Notes under the pieces: generated by a model | Databases searched by the model: none | What the model was told of the DNA's origin: nothing | What the model saw: only the letters and a program-made list of their open reading frames with translations | Made by a program: the position numbers and the translations under genes | Shown: in pieces, positions 23,701 to 35,213 of the stretch | Numbering within the stretch: the first letter of the stretch is position 1 | How the letters are laid out: every line of letters starts with the position of its first letter | NCBI GenBank assembly: GCA_905221605.1 | Contig: CAJNDS010001846.1 | Span: 468,437-532,436 of the forward strand | Reading direction: 5' to 3' | DNA: 64,000 nt | Source: Symbiodinium natans | Taxonomy: Eukaryota > Sar > Dinophyceae > Suessiales > Symbiodiniaceae

Positions 23701-25560
23701 TCTCAGCAGTGCTATGTGATAACAGAAGTAACTTTAGTTGAATATCCTTCTTCTTTACGTCCAGAGCTTCGATGGCGCTGGCAAGCTCTTGGGCCTCGCA
23801 GAAGTGCAGTATCAGAAATGCTCTAGCTGGCACAACCGTGCAAATTTTTGACATGAACAGTCACCAGAGACAAGCGCCTCGGATCTCCAGCGGTCCAGCT
23901 CTGCTGATGCGGACTTGGCTTGCGAGTCAAAGCCTTTCTGGGCTTTGCTCGCACCTCAAGTGACTCTGTCTCAAAATAGTCATCGGGCATTTGCAGGCGT
24001 CAGGGAGCCTTTGATCTGGTGAGTACGTGTGAATCTACTACTTCGCCACAGCCCCAGGGCCGTGAGGGCCGACAGGCATCTGGAACAAGCAGATCAGGGC
24101 TTGGTCAAGTGGTTTCCCAGCACCCCCTGAGCACTCCTCGCCTTCCTTCGTTGATTCCTGGCCTTTTAAGTCAAAGAAGTGCCGATGCCACAGCGGCTAA
24201 GTTCACAGCTTCTGCTGTTGACTCCCTTTCACCACCGGCAGGAGGGAGAGAGGGGCAAGATGGTGGCAACCAGGCGTTCAGTCAGGGCAGAGAGGGCAGG
24301 AGGTATTCACATGAGCGCCGCTGTAAGTCATCCTATTGTTGCTTGATCACGAGGGCTTTGCATCAGGAAAGGGGCGCTGCGGACGCCGAGAGAACAATGA
24401 CATGATTCATTCTTCCAAGTCCCAACATACACGTAAAGCACCTCAAGAAAGACCTTTCGAGATCCAGCGATCACCATCAAGGAAGGCTAGCTTAGGAGTG
24501 GGTTTAAAAATATTCATAACACCCCGATTAGGCTTGACGGACTGCCCAATAGCCTGAGGACCCTGCTTTCTCGCCATTGCTCGCGTTCCCGTAGGGTTTG
24601 TGCAAGCTGCCGCTCCGTCTAAGTCACGTTCGACATAAATGGAATCACAGATGCTCTGTTGATGTGCAGGCCATGCCTCTTCTTTGTTGCTGCGCAGCTC
24701 GGCCACAGAGAGCTGCCTCAAATGGAGTGTCTCCTTGAAGCCGGCATTGCTATGTATTGCTCCAACCTAGACCGAAAAAAGGGGGGGGGGGCACATCAGT
24801 CAACATGCCTCATGATGTCTCACGTCTCCTTGTGCGCAATGATGCCCAGCTCCAGGTTGCCGATGTCTTTCTCGGCATCTTGCCTGCATTCTCTAAAACA
24901 GCACCAAATAGCACTGCTTTTATGATGCGGGCTTCTCCGCTGCCAGCTCTCAGCGCCGGTCTTACGGCGAGATGCACCCTTCAGCTCGAGCTCAACGTGT
25001 GAAAGACGCTCGTGGAGTCTCGTGACCTGACTCGGACTATAGATGACCAGGTACCGAAGACAAGCTGAGAAGCATTGAGCAACTTTCTTCACCTGCTTGC
25101 TGCGCACTAACCTTTTCAGCGTCCTTACCACGCCCACCTCCTGCACGACCTCTCGAAGCTGCTCCTCTGCCGAGCTTGCCTCACCCGCAAGTTCCATGTG
25201 AGACCAAGTGCCCAACAACCTCAAACCCAACTCAACGCATAAAGAGGACTAAAGGCGAAAGGATCATCACAGACTTGCCGTGGCTTGCCGTGGCTTGCCT
25301 GTCGCTTTGCATCGCTCAGGGAAGAGATGCGCGCCTGAAGGCTGCAGGGAATCTGTACTCCGCTCTGCTGTGTACATTCACAAAGCGCAAGAAGCCTTGA
25401 TGGAAGCCATCTCCCGCTCTTTGGCCCGGATTTCGGAAGCCTAAAAAAGCTGCGAGGACTAGAGTTTGCTTGCTGAGGTCCTTGAACTTTCAAGGCACAG
25501 CACCTCCTCCTCCATGTCGCTGACCGGGCCGCAGCATTCGTGAGTGCGTTGAAGGTGCCG
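20774..25560 (-). CDS. Coiled-coil gene B, many small exons, function unknown
   Basis: An intron-dense gene encoding a long alpha-helical protein. Minus-strand segments from 5' to 3' include SEIRAKEREMASIK (about 25.42 kb), SSAEEQLREVVQEVGVV (25.17), VTRLHERLSHVELELK (25.0), ECRQDAEKDIGNLELG (24.86), EALDVKKKDIQLKLLLL (23.76), QEAEQAANELRSELQEAK (22.56), VSKVAQLEASVKLTATK (22.15), NQLKTIQRHVDSLAQ (21.98), DLLDRTLKSAEDE (21766-21728), TLSKQLQQEEQAWSSTVDN (21.54), CRGKLALEADQQQ (21.2), VELAQRSDLLSTTQAQ (from 21120) and ATELINAMAEIVQLQQASG (20.85). A TAG at 20774-20776 is the probable stop. Frame is kept across the three introns I could define exactly. The heptad-like helices suggest a cytoskeletal, basal-body or tethering protein, but there is no diagnostic domain. 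The 5' limit near 25.5 kb is uncertain. Confidence 0.7.
21121..21182 (-). other. Intron of gene B, 62 bases, GC-AG, begins with telomere-type repeat
   Basis: The exon ending in EADQQQ stops at 21183 in phase 0. The intron begins GCCCTAAAC and about half of it is (CCCTAAA)n on the sense strand. It ends in TTCAG at 21121, and the next exon starts in phase 0 with VELAQRSDLL. Both flanks are coiled-coil in the same frame. Confidence 0.7.
21617..21727 (-). other. Intron of gene B, 111 bases, GC-AG, almost wholly an 8-base telomere-like repeat
   Basis: The exon DLLDRTLKSAEDE ends at 21728 in phase 0. The intron starts GCCAGTAGGG and continues as about 12 copies of TTTAGGGG (sense strand) to GGCAGTAG, ending at 21617. 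The next exon starts in phase 0 with GIERLAAARW and runs into TLSKQLQQEEQAW. The unit is 8 bases, not the usual 7, and nearly invariant. Confidence 0.7.
21805..21886 (+). repeat. Telomere-type array within an intron of gene B
   Basis: A mix of CCCTAAA and CCCCAAA units. It sits between the exon ending HVDSLAQ (GC donor CAG|GCCGG) and the exon starting DLLDRTL (acceptor CTCAG|GAT), both phase 0. The array fills the middle of this intron rather than forming its ends. Confidence 0.8.
22050..22116 (-). other. Intron of gene B, 67 bases, GT-AG, wholly degenerate TTTAGGG repeats
   Basis: The exon reads ATKSNWE and ends at 22117 with two bases of a codon. The intron begins GTTGGGTTTAGGG, continues as TTTAGGG units and ends TTTAG at 22050. 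The next exon completes the codon and reads EELQNAPSFVLAVK in the same frame. The telomere repeat itself supplies the TTTAG|G acceptor. Confidence 0.75.
22262..22353. repeat. TA-rich microsatellite in gene B
   Basis: Alternating AT and ATAC units between coiled-coil exons of gene B; intronic. Confidence 0.8.
22491..22521 (+). repeat. Short degenerate telomere-type array in an intron of gene B
   Basis: TTTAGAG, TTTAGGG and TTCGGGC-like units lie between the exon ending ELRSELQEAK (donor GT) and a probable exon starting EGEGARTATEARR (acceptor CGCAG). Confidence 0.65.
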
Positions 25561-25569
25561 TTTCGATTG

Positions 25570-27630
25570 GGGCCGCACCAGGGCCCGGGAAGGCGTGAAG
25601 GAAAGTTGGGGGTTAGGGGGGGTTAGGGATGGTATTAGGCATGGTTGGGGTGCCTTTTGATGAGCGAATGCCGCTGGCCAGCAGACAAAGCCTGAGCCAT
25701 AGCCATCAGTCATCGCCGAAGGAGCATTGCCAACTGCAAACGTTCAGGAGATGCACTGCATTGCACTGCACTCTCCGTAAACAAACTTGTGATGGCTACC
25801 CAAGACCACTTTTTCGATCTAGAGCAGCATCAGATCTTCTTGTGCCCGACCCAATGCGTGGCTGCCTGATGCAAGAGATGTAGCAGCCACAAATGAGGTA
25901 CGGAGGAGGGAGACTGGATTTGTTTTTATGGCCAAACCTCGGTACATGGCCCACGTGTTTAGGGTTCAGAGGAGCGTATAGGGTGCTTGGTGTTCAATGT
26001 GTTTAAAGTTCGAATCTGAAGTGCTCCAGTTGAAGGATAAGGTTTTGGGTTGAGGCAAAGGTGACCAAGGCGCATAGGATTTCGGATGACAGTCTGACAG
26101 GGAAAGCGATCGAGCTATCCTCTACAAGCCACAAACACCTTTATTCAAACATCCCGATTGAGGAGTTTGTCCAGATTCTTCAATGGCTCTGGGGCTGAGT
26201 CGTCGAAAACCCTTAAACCCTAAACCCTAAACCCTTCACAACAACCGTGAGTGCGAACGGGCTTTGAAGCTATTTGCACCTTTTGGCGGGGCAGCGGCGG
26301 CTCTGCCCCTCCCCGATTCTTCTTCCATCTCCGTGCTCCGCAAAATGTTTGGAAAGGTGCACATCGCCTCTTCGAGTTCGCTCACGTCCAGGTTTTTCTT
26401 TTAAAAGGCGCGGGCGCACAGCGGCAAACATGCATCAAGATGTCCCAAGTCCAAGCCGTTTTTGGAAACAATCTGACCAGTGAACAGCTTGCGGTCGGAG
26501 CGTGACTGGGCCAGCTTCACGTCGTTGTTCTTTGCCCAGGTCCAAACCACGGTTGTTGCGGTGCGCGCAGCGAAACATAAGAGGTACTAAGAGGCACTCA
26601 AGCTTGCAGAATGGCTCCTGGCTCACAAGAAGTACCATCCCCCCCCCCCCCCTTCTGTCTCCTCCCCCTTCCTGTGGTTGATTTCGTGGAATCTGTTGAA
26701 TGGAGAACGGAGACTTCATGCGATTGGAACTGGGATCACACCAACACGAAAGTCCCGCTCTCGCTTTTTTCACATCAAATAGCCTTGCACCCCCTTCAGG
26801 ACCCCTCATCTCAGGACCGCCAGAGACCATCAACCTCCCAGGAATCCCTTGAACTCCACATCCTGTCCACTCCAGAGTGTAGCGTAAACCCATAGAATCC
26901 TGGCGATTGCCAGCGGGTGAGTGATCCATTGGAGCGCGGGAGATGATGAAGACTTGGTGACAACTTTAAGCTCTACGTTTGCTGTGCCTGACTCAGTACG
27001 GTCGGCAGTCCGTGTTGCAGTATCTTAGTTATGTTGAGGCAAAAGCGACACAGGCCCTTAGGTGGGAGGGTGAGGTTAAGGTCAGGGCGGAGAGGGGGGA
27101 GGTGAGATATCACGCACAATTAGGTCCACCAAGTCTTTTCTTTGCCTCAAGACAGTAAGGTTGCAAATAAACCGCAAGCTCCAAGGAGCTAGCCTTCGTG
27201 ATAAACGTGTGTGTGAGCAAGAGTGCAAAGGTCAGCAAATCGACAAACAACAGTGAGCCACATCGAGTATGCGAGAGTAAGAGGGAGGCACGAGCGCTGG
27301 CACCGACTTACGTTGCCCGAATGGCGCTCCCAAGACTATGTGCACCGTAGGTCCCGCCAGTTGGCTGGCTAGGCTATACATGGCTATGATACCCCTTCAC
27401 CCGATACCTGTATCACCAGGTTGCACTCCAACAAAACATCGAGATGATCATGCGAACAGCCTCAACCACACAAAAAACGTTCGAACTTGACCGACCACCA
27501 CCAACAATCATGAGTTGAGTCACCTAAGTCATCAGTTCTTCATGCCAAGCCACGGGATCCGGCCAGTACCGGTAGCAGGAGGTGAGCCCTCGCCTTATGG
27601 GAAACTGGACCTACTGAAAATGTCTGAGAA
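25570..27630. other. Stretch without an assigned gene
   Basis: Upstream of coiled-coil gene B. It contains a short telomere-type array at 26209-26235 and a polyC run near 26640-26652. Open frames of 70-160 codons on both strands lack recognisable motifs. The promoter of gene B should lie at its left end, but dinoflagellate promoters have no motif I can point to. Confidence 0.4.
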
Positions 27631-27632
27631 TG

Positions 27633-28000
27633 TCAGTCTTTAGCACGCCTAAATCGCACTTGCATTCCTCCTACAAGTAAAGCGCTGCCAAAAGCCGATG
27701 AAGACTTCTGACTAAGTTCTCCGCCGGTGGTAGCTTCCAGGTTGATGTTCGGAGCCATCCTTTCTGCCGGTACAGCAGGCACGGGATTGGCGCGCTGAGG
27801 TTCTGCTCTACCAATTCTGTTCCCTCCCCTGCACAGCCGATGGTCAAAACCACCCACACCCCGAACCCTAAACCCTAAACCTTCTCTTCATACCCTCACG
27901 GTGCAAATGTGTTGACCCAGCTGCAGCACTGCCACGGGTCGTGCCAAGAGTCGTATATCAAGGCCGTCTTTGGAATGAGCGCGCCATCTTCTCCTTAGCT
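27633..28000 (-). CDS. 3' part of an unidentified gene
   Basis: A coding-like minus-strand segment (NINLEATTGGELSQKSS to GGMQVRFRRAKD) ends in a stop at 27633. Upstream, a segment reading RPVAVLQLGQHIC meets a good donor (CACC|GTGAGG, about 27.90 kb). The intervening roughly 60 bases contain a telomere-type array (27861-27882) and end in TGTGCAG, so this looks like another intron carrying the repeat. A second frame is also open after that acceptor, so the reading is uncertain. I recognise no family. Confidence 0.4.
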
Positions 28001-28143
28001 GAGATTCCCACATGCCAACGTCCAGAAACGGGCCCGTGCTTCAGTGAGACTCCGAGACTCCTGCCATTCACCATCTCGATTCCTTCTTTCTCCGTGGGGT
28101 CCAGCCACCTTTCTGCAACTTTATAGCCACGCGCCATTCAGCA

Positions 28144-28189
28144 CCCTAAACCCTGAACCCTAAACCCTAAACCCTAAACCCTCAACCCC
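28144..28189 (+). repeat. Interstitial telomere-type array
   Basis: Six CCCTAAA-like units with two variants. No flanking exon is resolved. Confidence 0.85.
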
Positions 28190-29047
28190 TGGCTGCCTGT
28201 TGGCCCACAGGTCAAGAAGCCGCACGGGCTTCGGCGGCGGTGGGTCTGCAGGGTCCTGGCTGCAAGATGCCCGCAGGCGTGTCTCTCTCTTGTTTTCTTT
28301 GTGGGCATCCATAACCCAAGGATCCGAGTGTAAATATCGCCCCAACAATATCGCGGCCCCCCAAAACCTTGGGAATGAAAGGACACCAAGGCCTTTAGGA
28401 CAGCTCCCAGCTCCAAGAATATTGTGGCCTTAGGAGGTTCCAATCCAGGGCCGCAACCATAGAAAAACAGAACAACGTAAATCCCCCCATCGAAGGCAAC
28501 CGCAAAGTGAACGAAGCAACTCACACAGTGGGTGCTTAGAGAAAAAGCCAACAGGAAGAGAGGAGGAGAAGAACAGAGGAAAAGAAGAGAAGAGTCCCAG
28601 CACGCCATTACCCGTCCCATTCCGGCTCCTCCTCAGGCATCAACACAATTTCATCGATGCGGAGCATGGTCACCCACTGCCTGCAGACTCTGCAAAAAGA
28701 TCGAAATGGGTTGCTGATGACCCGACAGATTAGTAAGGCCTGCGACGATAGAAGTGGGACTGCTTTCGACGCGGCTTGTACCTAGCCGTCATACACAAGC
28801 ATTCCTTGAAGGGGCCAATGTGCATGGCAGTCATTGCTTGGTATATCTTTTGAAAGGCTTTGCGTCAGCACCATCAATGTAACTGAGTTAAGGGAGGAGC
28901 CAGAAAGCAAGCATCTCTCTCGTCAGAGTCTGCTGCCTGTCGAAATTCATTTTCGAGACATGTCGTTGCCGGAGGGGAAGAAGTGTGAGAAGACGAAAGG
29001 GTCGGAGGGTAAGACAGGCAGAAGATGACTGAACCGTGTGGACAAAC

Positions 29048-30660
29048 TCAGGAAAAGCTCGTCAATGTTGAAGCAGCTGCGTTTTCCAGGCGGTCTTGCC
29101 CCAGGTAACACAGTGGCAAGTCCAACTTGGGATGCGGCTCGATGGTTGCCTTGACTTTTGCGTACGGCCTAAGAGGTCGAGGTTGAATCCAGAGTCTCGC
29201 TATGCAAAAGGATTCCGTGAGTCCGGAACACGGTGGGCTTGCCCAGGATGGTAAAGTCCTGCGCTGAGGCCACCAAGGCTTGGAGACAACAAGGCCAGCC
29301 TTTCCCTGGGTCCTTCGAGCCAACCACCAGCACGGTCCCAAACACCACCTTTTGCAATTCGTCTGAAGCAAGACATAAGAGGACGGGAAATGTAAGGAAC
29401 CAGGGGAAGCAGAAGTTGGCTCAGCATGGTGCAAGTCAGGAGACAAACCAGAGCCGCGGAGCCTTCTCACCAGCCTCTCTTCTGTGGAGCTTCTCAGTCT
29501 GCACCAGGTCCCCCACCTCGGATGAGACAGCCCGATGCAAGCCGGTGCGAGGCCCGCATCGAGAGTCGAGAGCTATTAAGCTTCCTGCAGTCACCTTGTG
29601 CTGGTGAAGGTGGCTGCCTAGAACAATGCCACTCTTCACAGAGCAAGCCGTGACAGGCCTGCAGCATGACGCAATACTGGCGATGTACTGCATTCAAGAT
29701 GCTCTTGAAGACGCAGAAGAGCTCCTGCTGTTTGATCCTTCTGCAAAGGCGATCGTGCAGCGAAGTGATGCACGCTGCTCCAACAAGTTCAATCTGCTTC
29801 TCAGCCTGTCAAAGTGTTCGGAGCTCGGGAGCTCGGGTTGTGGCCTCCTAGCCGGTGCGAAGGTGCGCAACTTGCGTTCAACCGAACCAACTAAAACTAA
29901 CATGAATCAACCATCTCCTGTGCGGCATGTCGCGATGCCATATGAAGGCGCAAGTTGGCTTGTTGCCTCAACGCAGTTCTTAAACAGCACTCGTTTGTGC
30001 ACAGCCGACTGGTATATCCAAGCTGCGTGGGAAATCCGTACGCTGTGACTTCCAATGGCGAGCCACCTGACTGAGCGACATAGGCAAACTTTGTTTGGGC
30101 AAATGCTGCCTACACCTTCGGGAGTGCCACAGCCATCAGTGGTGCTTGCATGTGTCACACGTCGGCTATTGTTGAGTCCCGTACAGTCATTCGACTGGTT
30201 GAGAAGCGAGTGGTGAATTGCCAGCGCAGCTTCAAGTCATCTCAGTGCCAGAGAACTGAGGAAAACAAACAAAGGGGAATCGGAAGCTTGTACAACTAAG
30301 TCCCCGACTGTAAGTTAACAACTCGTTCATATTAGATTCAATATCCTGGAGCGGATGCTTCGGAATCTTGGGCGGCATGTACCTCGATGACGCTCAAGCA
30401 CAACCGCTCTGCTGCATCAACATGGCACTGGCAGGCCATGTTCAAACTAGGAAGGAGGAAGGTAAATCGTAACAACCCTGGCGCACAATTTCGGCCGCTT
30501 TCGCGACCTGAGCATGGTAGATGATGTAAGCATGGTCCAGCAGCATGGCCCATCCCTGTGGACTTGCAATCGAGGACACCACCCTTGCACGACTTCCAGC
30601 TTGTGGCCCAAAATGTGGCCTGATGCAGATGCATGCCTGCCTAGCGATGCTTGAAGTCAC
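29048..30660 (-). CDS. Unidentified gene, several coding-like exons
   Basis: Minus-strand segments with protein-like composition appear in order: WAMLLDHAYIIYHAQVAKAA (about 30.5 kb), ACQCHVDAAERLCLSVIEV (30.4), SEHFDRLRSRLNLLEQRAS (29.8), GIVLGSHLHQHKVTAGSLI (29.6), KVVFGTVLVVGSKDPGKG (29.35-29.28) and AKVKATIEPHPKLDLPLCY (29.15). The nature of the product is unknown; no catalytic motif or repeat stands out. Two open frames overlap at 29.17-29.22 kb and the splice joining them is not resolved. The segments could belong to more than one gene. Confidence 0.4.
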
Positions 30661-31016
30661 AAAGCATCATGGAAGGACCTGTAGCTTTCACCGGATGTCG
30701 GATGATGCCGCGCACCTCGATGTACAAGAAGGTTGCACGAAATTCTCCACTTGAAACTCGCAGGTTTGAAGCAAGACTGGAACTCTAAGTTCGCCGACAC
30801 CGCCCAAGACATTCAATGACCAGGCTGTGGGATGCTCGATGCATCCTGGAGATTGGAAGAGCCACTTCTCTAGTCTGACTGGCTTACTGCTTGGGTAGGG
30901 GCGGGCGCGGGAAGGAGCGGGAAGGCGCGGGAAGGATGGGAAAAGGGGGGCGCTAAAGGAGGAAGGGGGGAAGGGCGGCGAGGCGAGGCAGGAGGGGCAA
31001 GAGCGGGATGCATCCC

Positions 31017-31388
31017 AAACCCTGAACCCTAAACCCTGAACCGCCATGCGTCCATATGCACCTTGAAGGAGCGTAGCTCTGGCGGGGAGGCGGGGGAGCC
31101 GGCTCCTTGGAAGGACACACTGCCCTAAACCCTAAACCCTAAACCCTAAACCCTAGACCCTAAACCCTAAACCCTAAACCCTGAACCCTCAAAACTATCC
31201 TAAACCGTTGGACTCACTCGGGATGGCTGTGGGGGCTCCAGAGTTCCCATGCTGAGAAGCAAGCGGTCTCAGTCGGCACGCAACGCTGCATGCCATGACC
31301 ATGGCCAGCTCATTCCAAGGGTGTCCGGGGTTTAGGGTTCAGGGTTTAGGGTTTAGGGTTTAGGGGATATAGGGTTTAGGGTTTAGGG
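31017..31388. repeat. Cluster of three telomere-type arrays in opposite orientations
   Basis: CCCTAAA orientation at 31017-31042 and 31123-31190, then TTTAGGG orientation at 31329-31388, separated by unique sequence. The head-to-head arrangement in a gene-poor stretch is unlike the single-orientation intron copies. Confidence 0.85.
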
Positions 31389-31814
31389 GAGCTAGCAATC
31401 GCAAGGCGTACTTGGGCTCACCATGGCAACGCGAACGGAACAAGATACTAGACAATCGCATATGTTAATATGTGTTCTCGATCCAATATAGAAAGCTGTG
31501 ATGTGTCAATAGTTTCTTGTACTCAGGTTGGCAGGCGCCGCTAGCAGCACAGCGTGCACAGACAGTGCAGCGTTCTTTGCCAATCCAGAGAGTCTTGACC
31601 ATCAAGCTCGGATTTTCACACGGGAGCCGGGAGCTTTGAAAGCAAGGAGTTGAGAAGCCTGAGGTTTCGGTTGGTGGAGATTCTGTCACTGGCTGCCTAC
31701 TAATTTTAACATGCAAAAGGTCGCAAGGTTCTTGGGTTGGCTTTCGCCAAGGACTCCCTCCCGAGGTCTTACAAGTATTGTTTCAAATGCGTTTGCCGCA
31801 GTTGCCGCAGTTGT

Positions 31815-31907
31815 CATCTGGGATGTTCCCCCTAAACTAACAGTCCTGAATAGGGATCATAATCGGGGGTACTATACTCCCTATGAAGGACTCTTAGTAA
31901 CTGTGAG
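31815..31907 (+). mobile_element. Inverted-repeat element, family 1, copy 2 (partial)
   Basis: It shares CATCTGGGATGTTCCCCCT with copy 3 and contains an internal palindrome (AGTCCTGAATAGGGAT against CTCCCTATGAAGGACT). No clear right terminus is seen. Confidence 0.55.
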
Positions 31908-32953
31908 TATGATTAGTTGGCACTCCCCCAAGCTCCCCTACTGTACCTTTTTCTATCCACACCCGCGGAGCTGGTCCGAGAGTCCGAGGTATCCAGAACA
32001 TGTGGCGCTGTCTCGGTCCGCGCAGCCTCGCTGCTCCACGAGGACCCGATGTGGAACTCGCTCTCCACCTCGTGCAATGCGAGAGCGCTCTTCGCTGGCT
32101 TTCGTGAATCCTCAAACCTTGAGTTTTTTTTGGCGCCTTCGGGCTGGCAAGCGAGACGAGGGCTCCAAGACATAAGCCAGAAGCCACAAAATGAGGGTTG
32201 CAGCGCTGACCCGAAGGCTCCATCTCGTACATGCAAGGAGCTGGCATCTCTTGGTTTTCAACACGATCCACTCCTCGCGCACCAAATTCGCCGAAAACTC
32301 GGGAACAAGAACCCAAAGGTTCAGGAGAACATATCAGTTTCCTGGAGAGCAATTTCCAAGATTTGTGCAGAGCCGGGGTCCCTGACTTGCGGATGAGCCA
32401 ACAAATGGCCCAAAGTGTTGATTGCAAGCAACTCAAGCAATGGTTTTAAGCTGAAAGATACGCACAAAGGATAAGGAGACCCGAGCTCCAAATGCACGAC
32501 GCTTCTAATTTCAGGTCTACCAGGGTCTGGGGCCTTTTGGGCTGCTTATATAGAGGGCACATCAGCCAAAGCGACTGCGCCACATTAAACCCGACCTGCG
32601 CAGCCTGAACATCAGAACCTAAACTGAACCCGAAATTGCGTGCGACGCGGGCCTTCTTCGGTGTGTTGACAGCGTGTGTGGCAGCTTCCAGGATGATCGG
32701 GGATGGCGACAACAATGCGCATCGACACCGGTCAACGGCCAGCGAAAAACACAGCGAAACATGTGTGCTCAAATTCCCCCGGAGAGGCGGCCTCGCCTTC
32801 TGCAACTGCTGGGAAAAGGGAACAAACGATGAAACATCCGAAAAACTATGTCCTCTGAGCAAAAAAGAGCCCTTCCACAACAGGCCCTCTGCAACTTCTC
32901 GCCATGCCCAGCCCTGCTTGACCTGGAGCATCCCGTCGCTTCTGCCATCTCTC

Positions 32954-33057
32954 GATATCTATACTCCCTTTAGAACCTTAATAAAAATACTATTTTTGAT
33001 GTCCTCTTGGGTTTTATATAAACGAAAAAATGATTCCCAAGGGGGATATAGATATCT
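32954..33057. mobile_element. Inverted-repeat element, family 3, copy 1
   Basis: GATATCT occurs at 32954-32960 and again at 33051-33057. The body has ends TACTCCCTTT and AAGGGGGATA that pair as inverted repeats, and shares TTAGAACCTTAATAAAAA and TTGGGTTTTATATAAAC with copy 2 at 43.03-43.13 kb. The AT-rich, about 90-base non-coding body fits a MITE. GATATC is itself palindromic, so here the duplication could instead be part of the terminal repeat. Confidence 0.7.
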
Positions 33058-33575
33058 CTAGACTCGCACCTCCAGCCACTGGACGTAGCATCATGTTCTT
33101 GATCGGCGGCTTCCAGTCCACTCCTCACTGAGACGGCTGGTCAAAGTGCGCCAGCCTGCCGAGCCACTGCCAACTCGTACAAACCAGAATCCTGAAACCC
33201 CAAGTTTGAAAAAGAGCGGATGGATGCTTCGGAAGTATGTATATAGGACCTGCAACGGTGCAAATCAGACACGGGTTTGCGGCGGCTGATGCGATTGCCT
33301 GCGTTCTCGCAGGTCTTCTGCTGGTGCCGCTGGTGCCTGCTTGCCCATGGCCAGAAGTGTCTGACCGCCGCAAGCACGACTGAATCTCAGAGTTGCCTCA
33401 CTGCCCGTTGCCGTGCTCGCTCCTTCCACGATGTTGAAACATCAGAAGACTAACAGAAGCAAACTTCTCGTTTCCGATTTGCAGGCGGAGATGGGCCTGC
33501 GGCAGCGGGCCTGCCAGAACAAAAAGCGGTTTCAAAGCACGAGACGCATGCAAATCTATGCAAGGTAGACAGTAC

Positions 33576-33642
33576 CTAAACCCTAAACCCTAAACCCTAT
33601 ACCCTAAACCCTATACCCTAAACCCATCTAAACCCTAAACCA
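33576..33642 (+). repeat. Interstitial telomere-type array
   Basis: Nine CCCTAAA/CCCTATA units, near-perfect. Confidence 0.85.
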
Positions 33643-33856
33643 TGCTGTTGGTCACTGCATCTCCGGCCTGGCCATCTGGGAATCAGTCCCCGTGCCAGCA
33701 ACCTCCCGAGCGCACAAGCGACTGAGCTCGGGAGATTGACGCCCCCATCTGCCAAGAGAGATGATCTGAATGGTCCGCTGCATGGTGCGATTCTTTTAAG
33801 ATTACTGACTACAACATAAGTTACTTGACAAATTGTTGATTTATGATGTTTGTTCT

Positions 33857-34085
33857 CGCGCGCGCGCGCGCGCGCGTGTGTGTGTGTGTGCGCGCGTGCG
33901 GGTGCGGGTGCGGGTGCGGGTGCGTGTGCGGCTGCATGTTTGTGTTGGTGTTGGTGTTGGTGTTGGTGTTGGTGTTGGTGTTGGTGTTGGTGTTTGTGTT
34001 TTGTGTTTGTGTTTGTGTTTGTGTTTGTGTTTGTGTTGTGTTTGTGTTTGTGTTTGTGTTTGTCTGTGTGTGTGTGTGTGTTTGT
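33857..34085 (+). repeat. Compound microsatellite (GC, GT, GGGTGC, TTGGTG, TTTGTG)
   Basis: Successive tracts of GC, GT, a six-base GTGCGG unit, GTGTTG units and TTTGTG units. Open frames in all six readings (Cys/Val or Thr/Asn rich) are repeat by-products. Confidence 0.9.
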
Positions 34086-34309
34086 TTTGTATTTGTCACG
34101 GCCTCTTCTGCGATGCTCTCTTCGATTCCAATGCCCAAATTGAGGCCCGAACTGGAACTGGCCGAAATCCGCCCGTGTTTATCCTGTTCAGGAAGTCCTG
34201 AGAGGAAATTCATGCGCTTGACATGACATGACACATGGCTTCGCAAGCGCGAGTGGCGTCCTGATCCTCGGCGGTGTTCAGGGCCTCCGCACATTTTTAT
34301 GCATGTCCT

Positions 34310-34399
34310 AGACCCTAAACCCTAAACCCTAAACCCTAAACCCCAAAGACTAAACCCAAAGACTAGACCCTAAACCCTAAACCCTAAACCCTGAACCCC
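34310..34399 (+). repeat. Interstitial telomere-type array
   Basis: About 12 units of CCCTAAA with inserts reading CCCAAAGACTA, in gene-poor sequence. Confidence 0.85.
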
Positions 34400-35213
34400 A
34401 CGTGCGTATTATCGCCTCGTCCTGCGGCCTCAAGCGGTGCAGGAGCCAAGCCCAGGCCTCTCGGAGCGGAGGAGCGGAGGAGCGGGAAGCAAGAAAGCGC
34501 CGTGAGCGGCAGGTAACCCAAAAAGTGTGTGTCTGCAATTTGCTGAGTCTCTCTTCTTGAAATATAATATTATATATATACTTATTTATTTATTTATTTA
34601 TTTATTTGTTTATTGATTTAGATTTATTTCTTTATGTTTTGTTTTTCGCATGCCCCGTGGCCTCACTAAACATACTCATCTCGGCAAGACGAGGGAGACC
34701 AGCAGCGCCGACAACCGGCAGAAACAGCCAGGGAAGGACTTTTGCCAATTGCAAAGTTCTGCGAATCTACGTGTGCTTGGCTGCCGATGTCGATATCTGA
34801 GCAATTCTGACCCTTTTAAGCCAAAAAGCTGCTGGAAACGCGTGACGGTGATGCGACTTTGCAACTGTCACAGGTAGTTCAACTCAATGCCTGCCCATGA
34901 GAAAACGGGCAAAGTTTAAGTAGAAAAGGAGGTTGACGAGCAAGAAGCGCGAAGTTCAGAAACTACCGGCCAGTGAGCAGCTTGTTCTCACAAAGCAGAA
35001 ACATTAAAGATCGTCATAATGAAGCATAGCTCCAGCACACATGGTCTTTGCATGTGCAGAGTAGAGGCCTTGTGCATAGGAGACAGTCTTGCCTTCATCG
35101 TGCCCGCGAAGCAGCGGTGCGTTAGGGGAAAACACGCACCGACGGATGCTCACTGGCTGCCGGCCAACCATCGACGGAAGGAGATGTAGTTCTGGCCGGC
35201 GCGAACGATAGCT

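Larger units (their letters stand above)
30700..35210. other. Repeat-rich intergenic region
   Basis: No supported exon. It holds telomere-type arrays in both orientations (31017-31388, 33576-33642, 34310-34399), copies of inverted-repeat families 1 and 3, a G/T-rich microsatellite block at 33857-34085 and TTTA units at 34563-34615. Open frames of 100-180 codons at 31.7-33.0 kb overlap on both strands and lack motifs. Confidence 0.45.

Noticed and set aside
33821-34294. Open frames over 120 codons on both strands rich in Cys/Val or Thr/Asn
   Set aside because: They translate a compound microsatellite; all frames stay open because the units lack stop codons.
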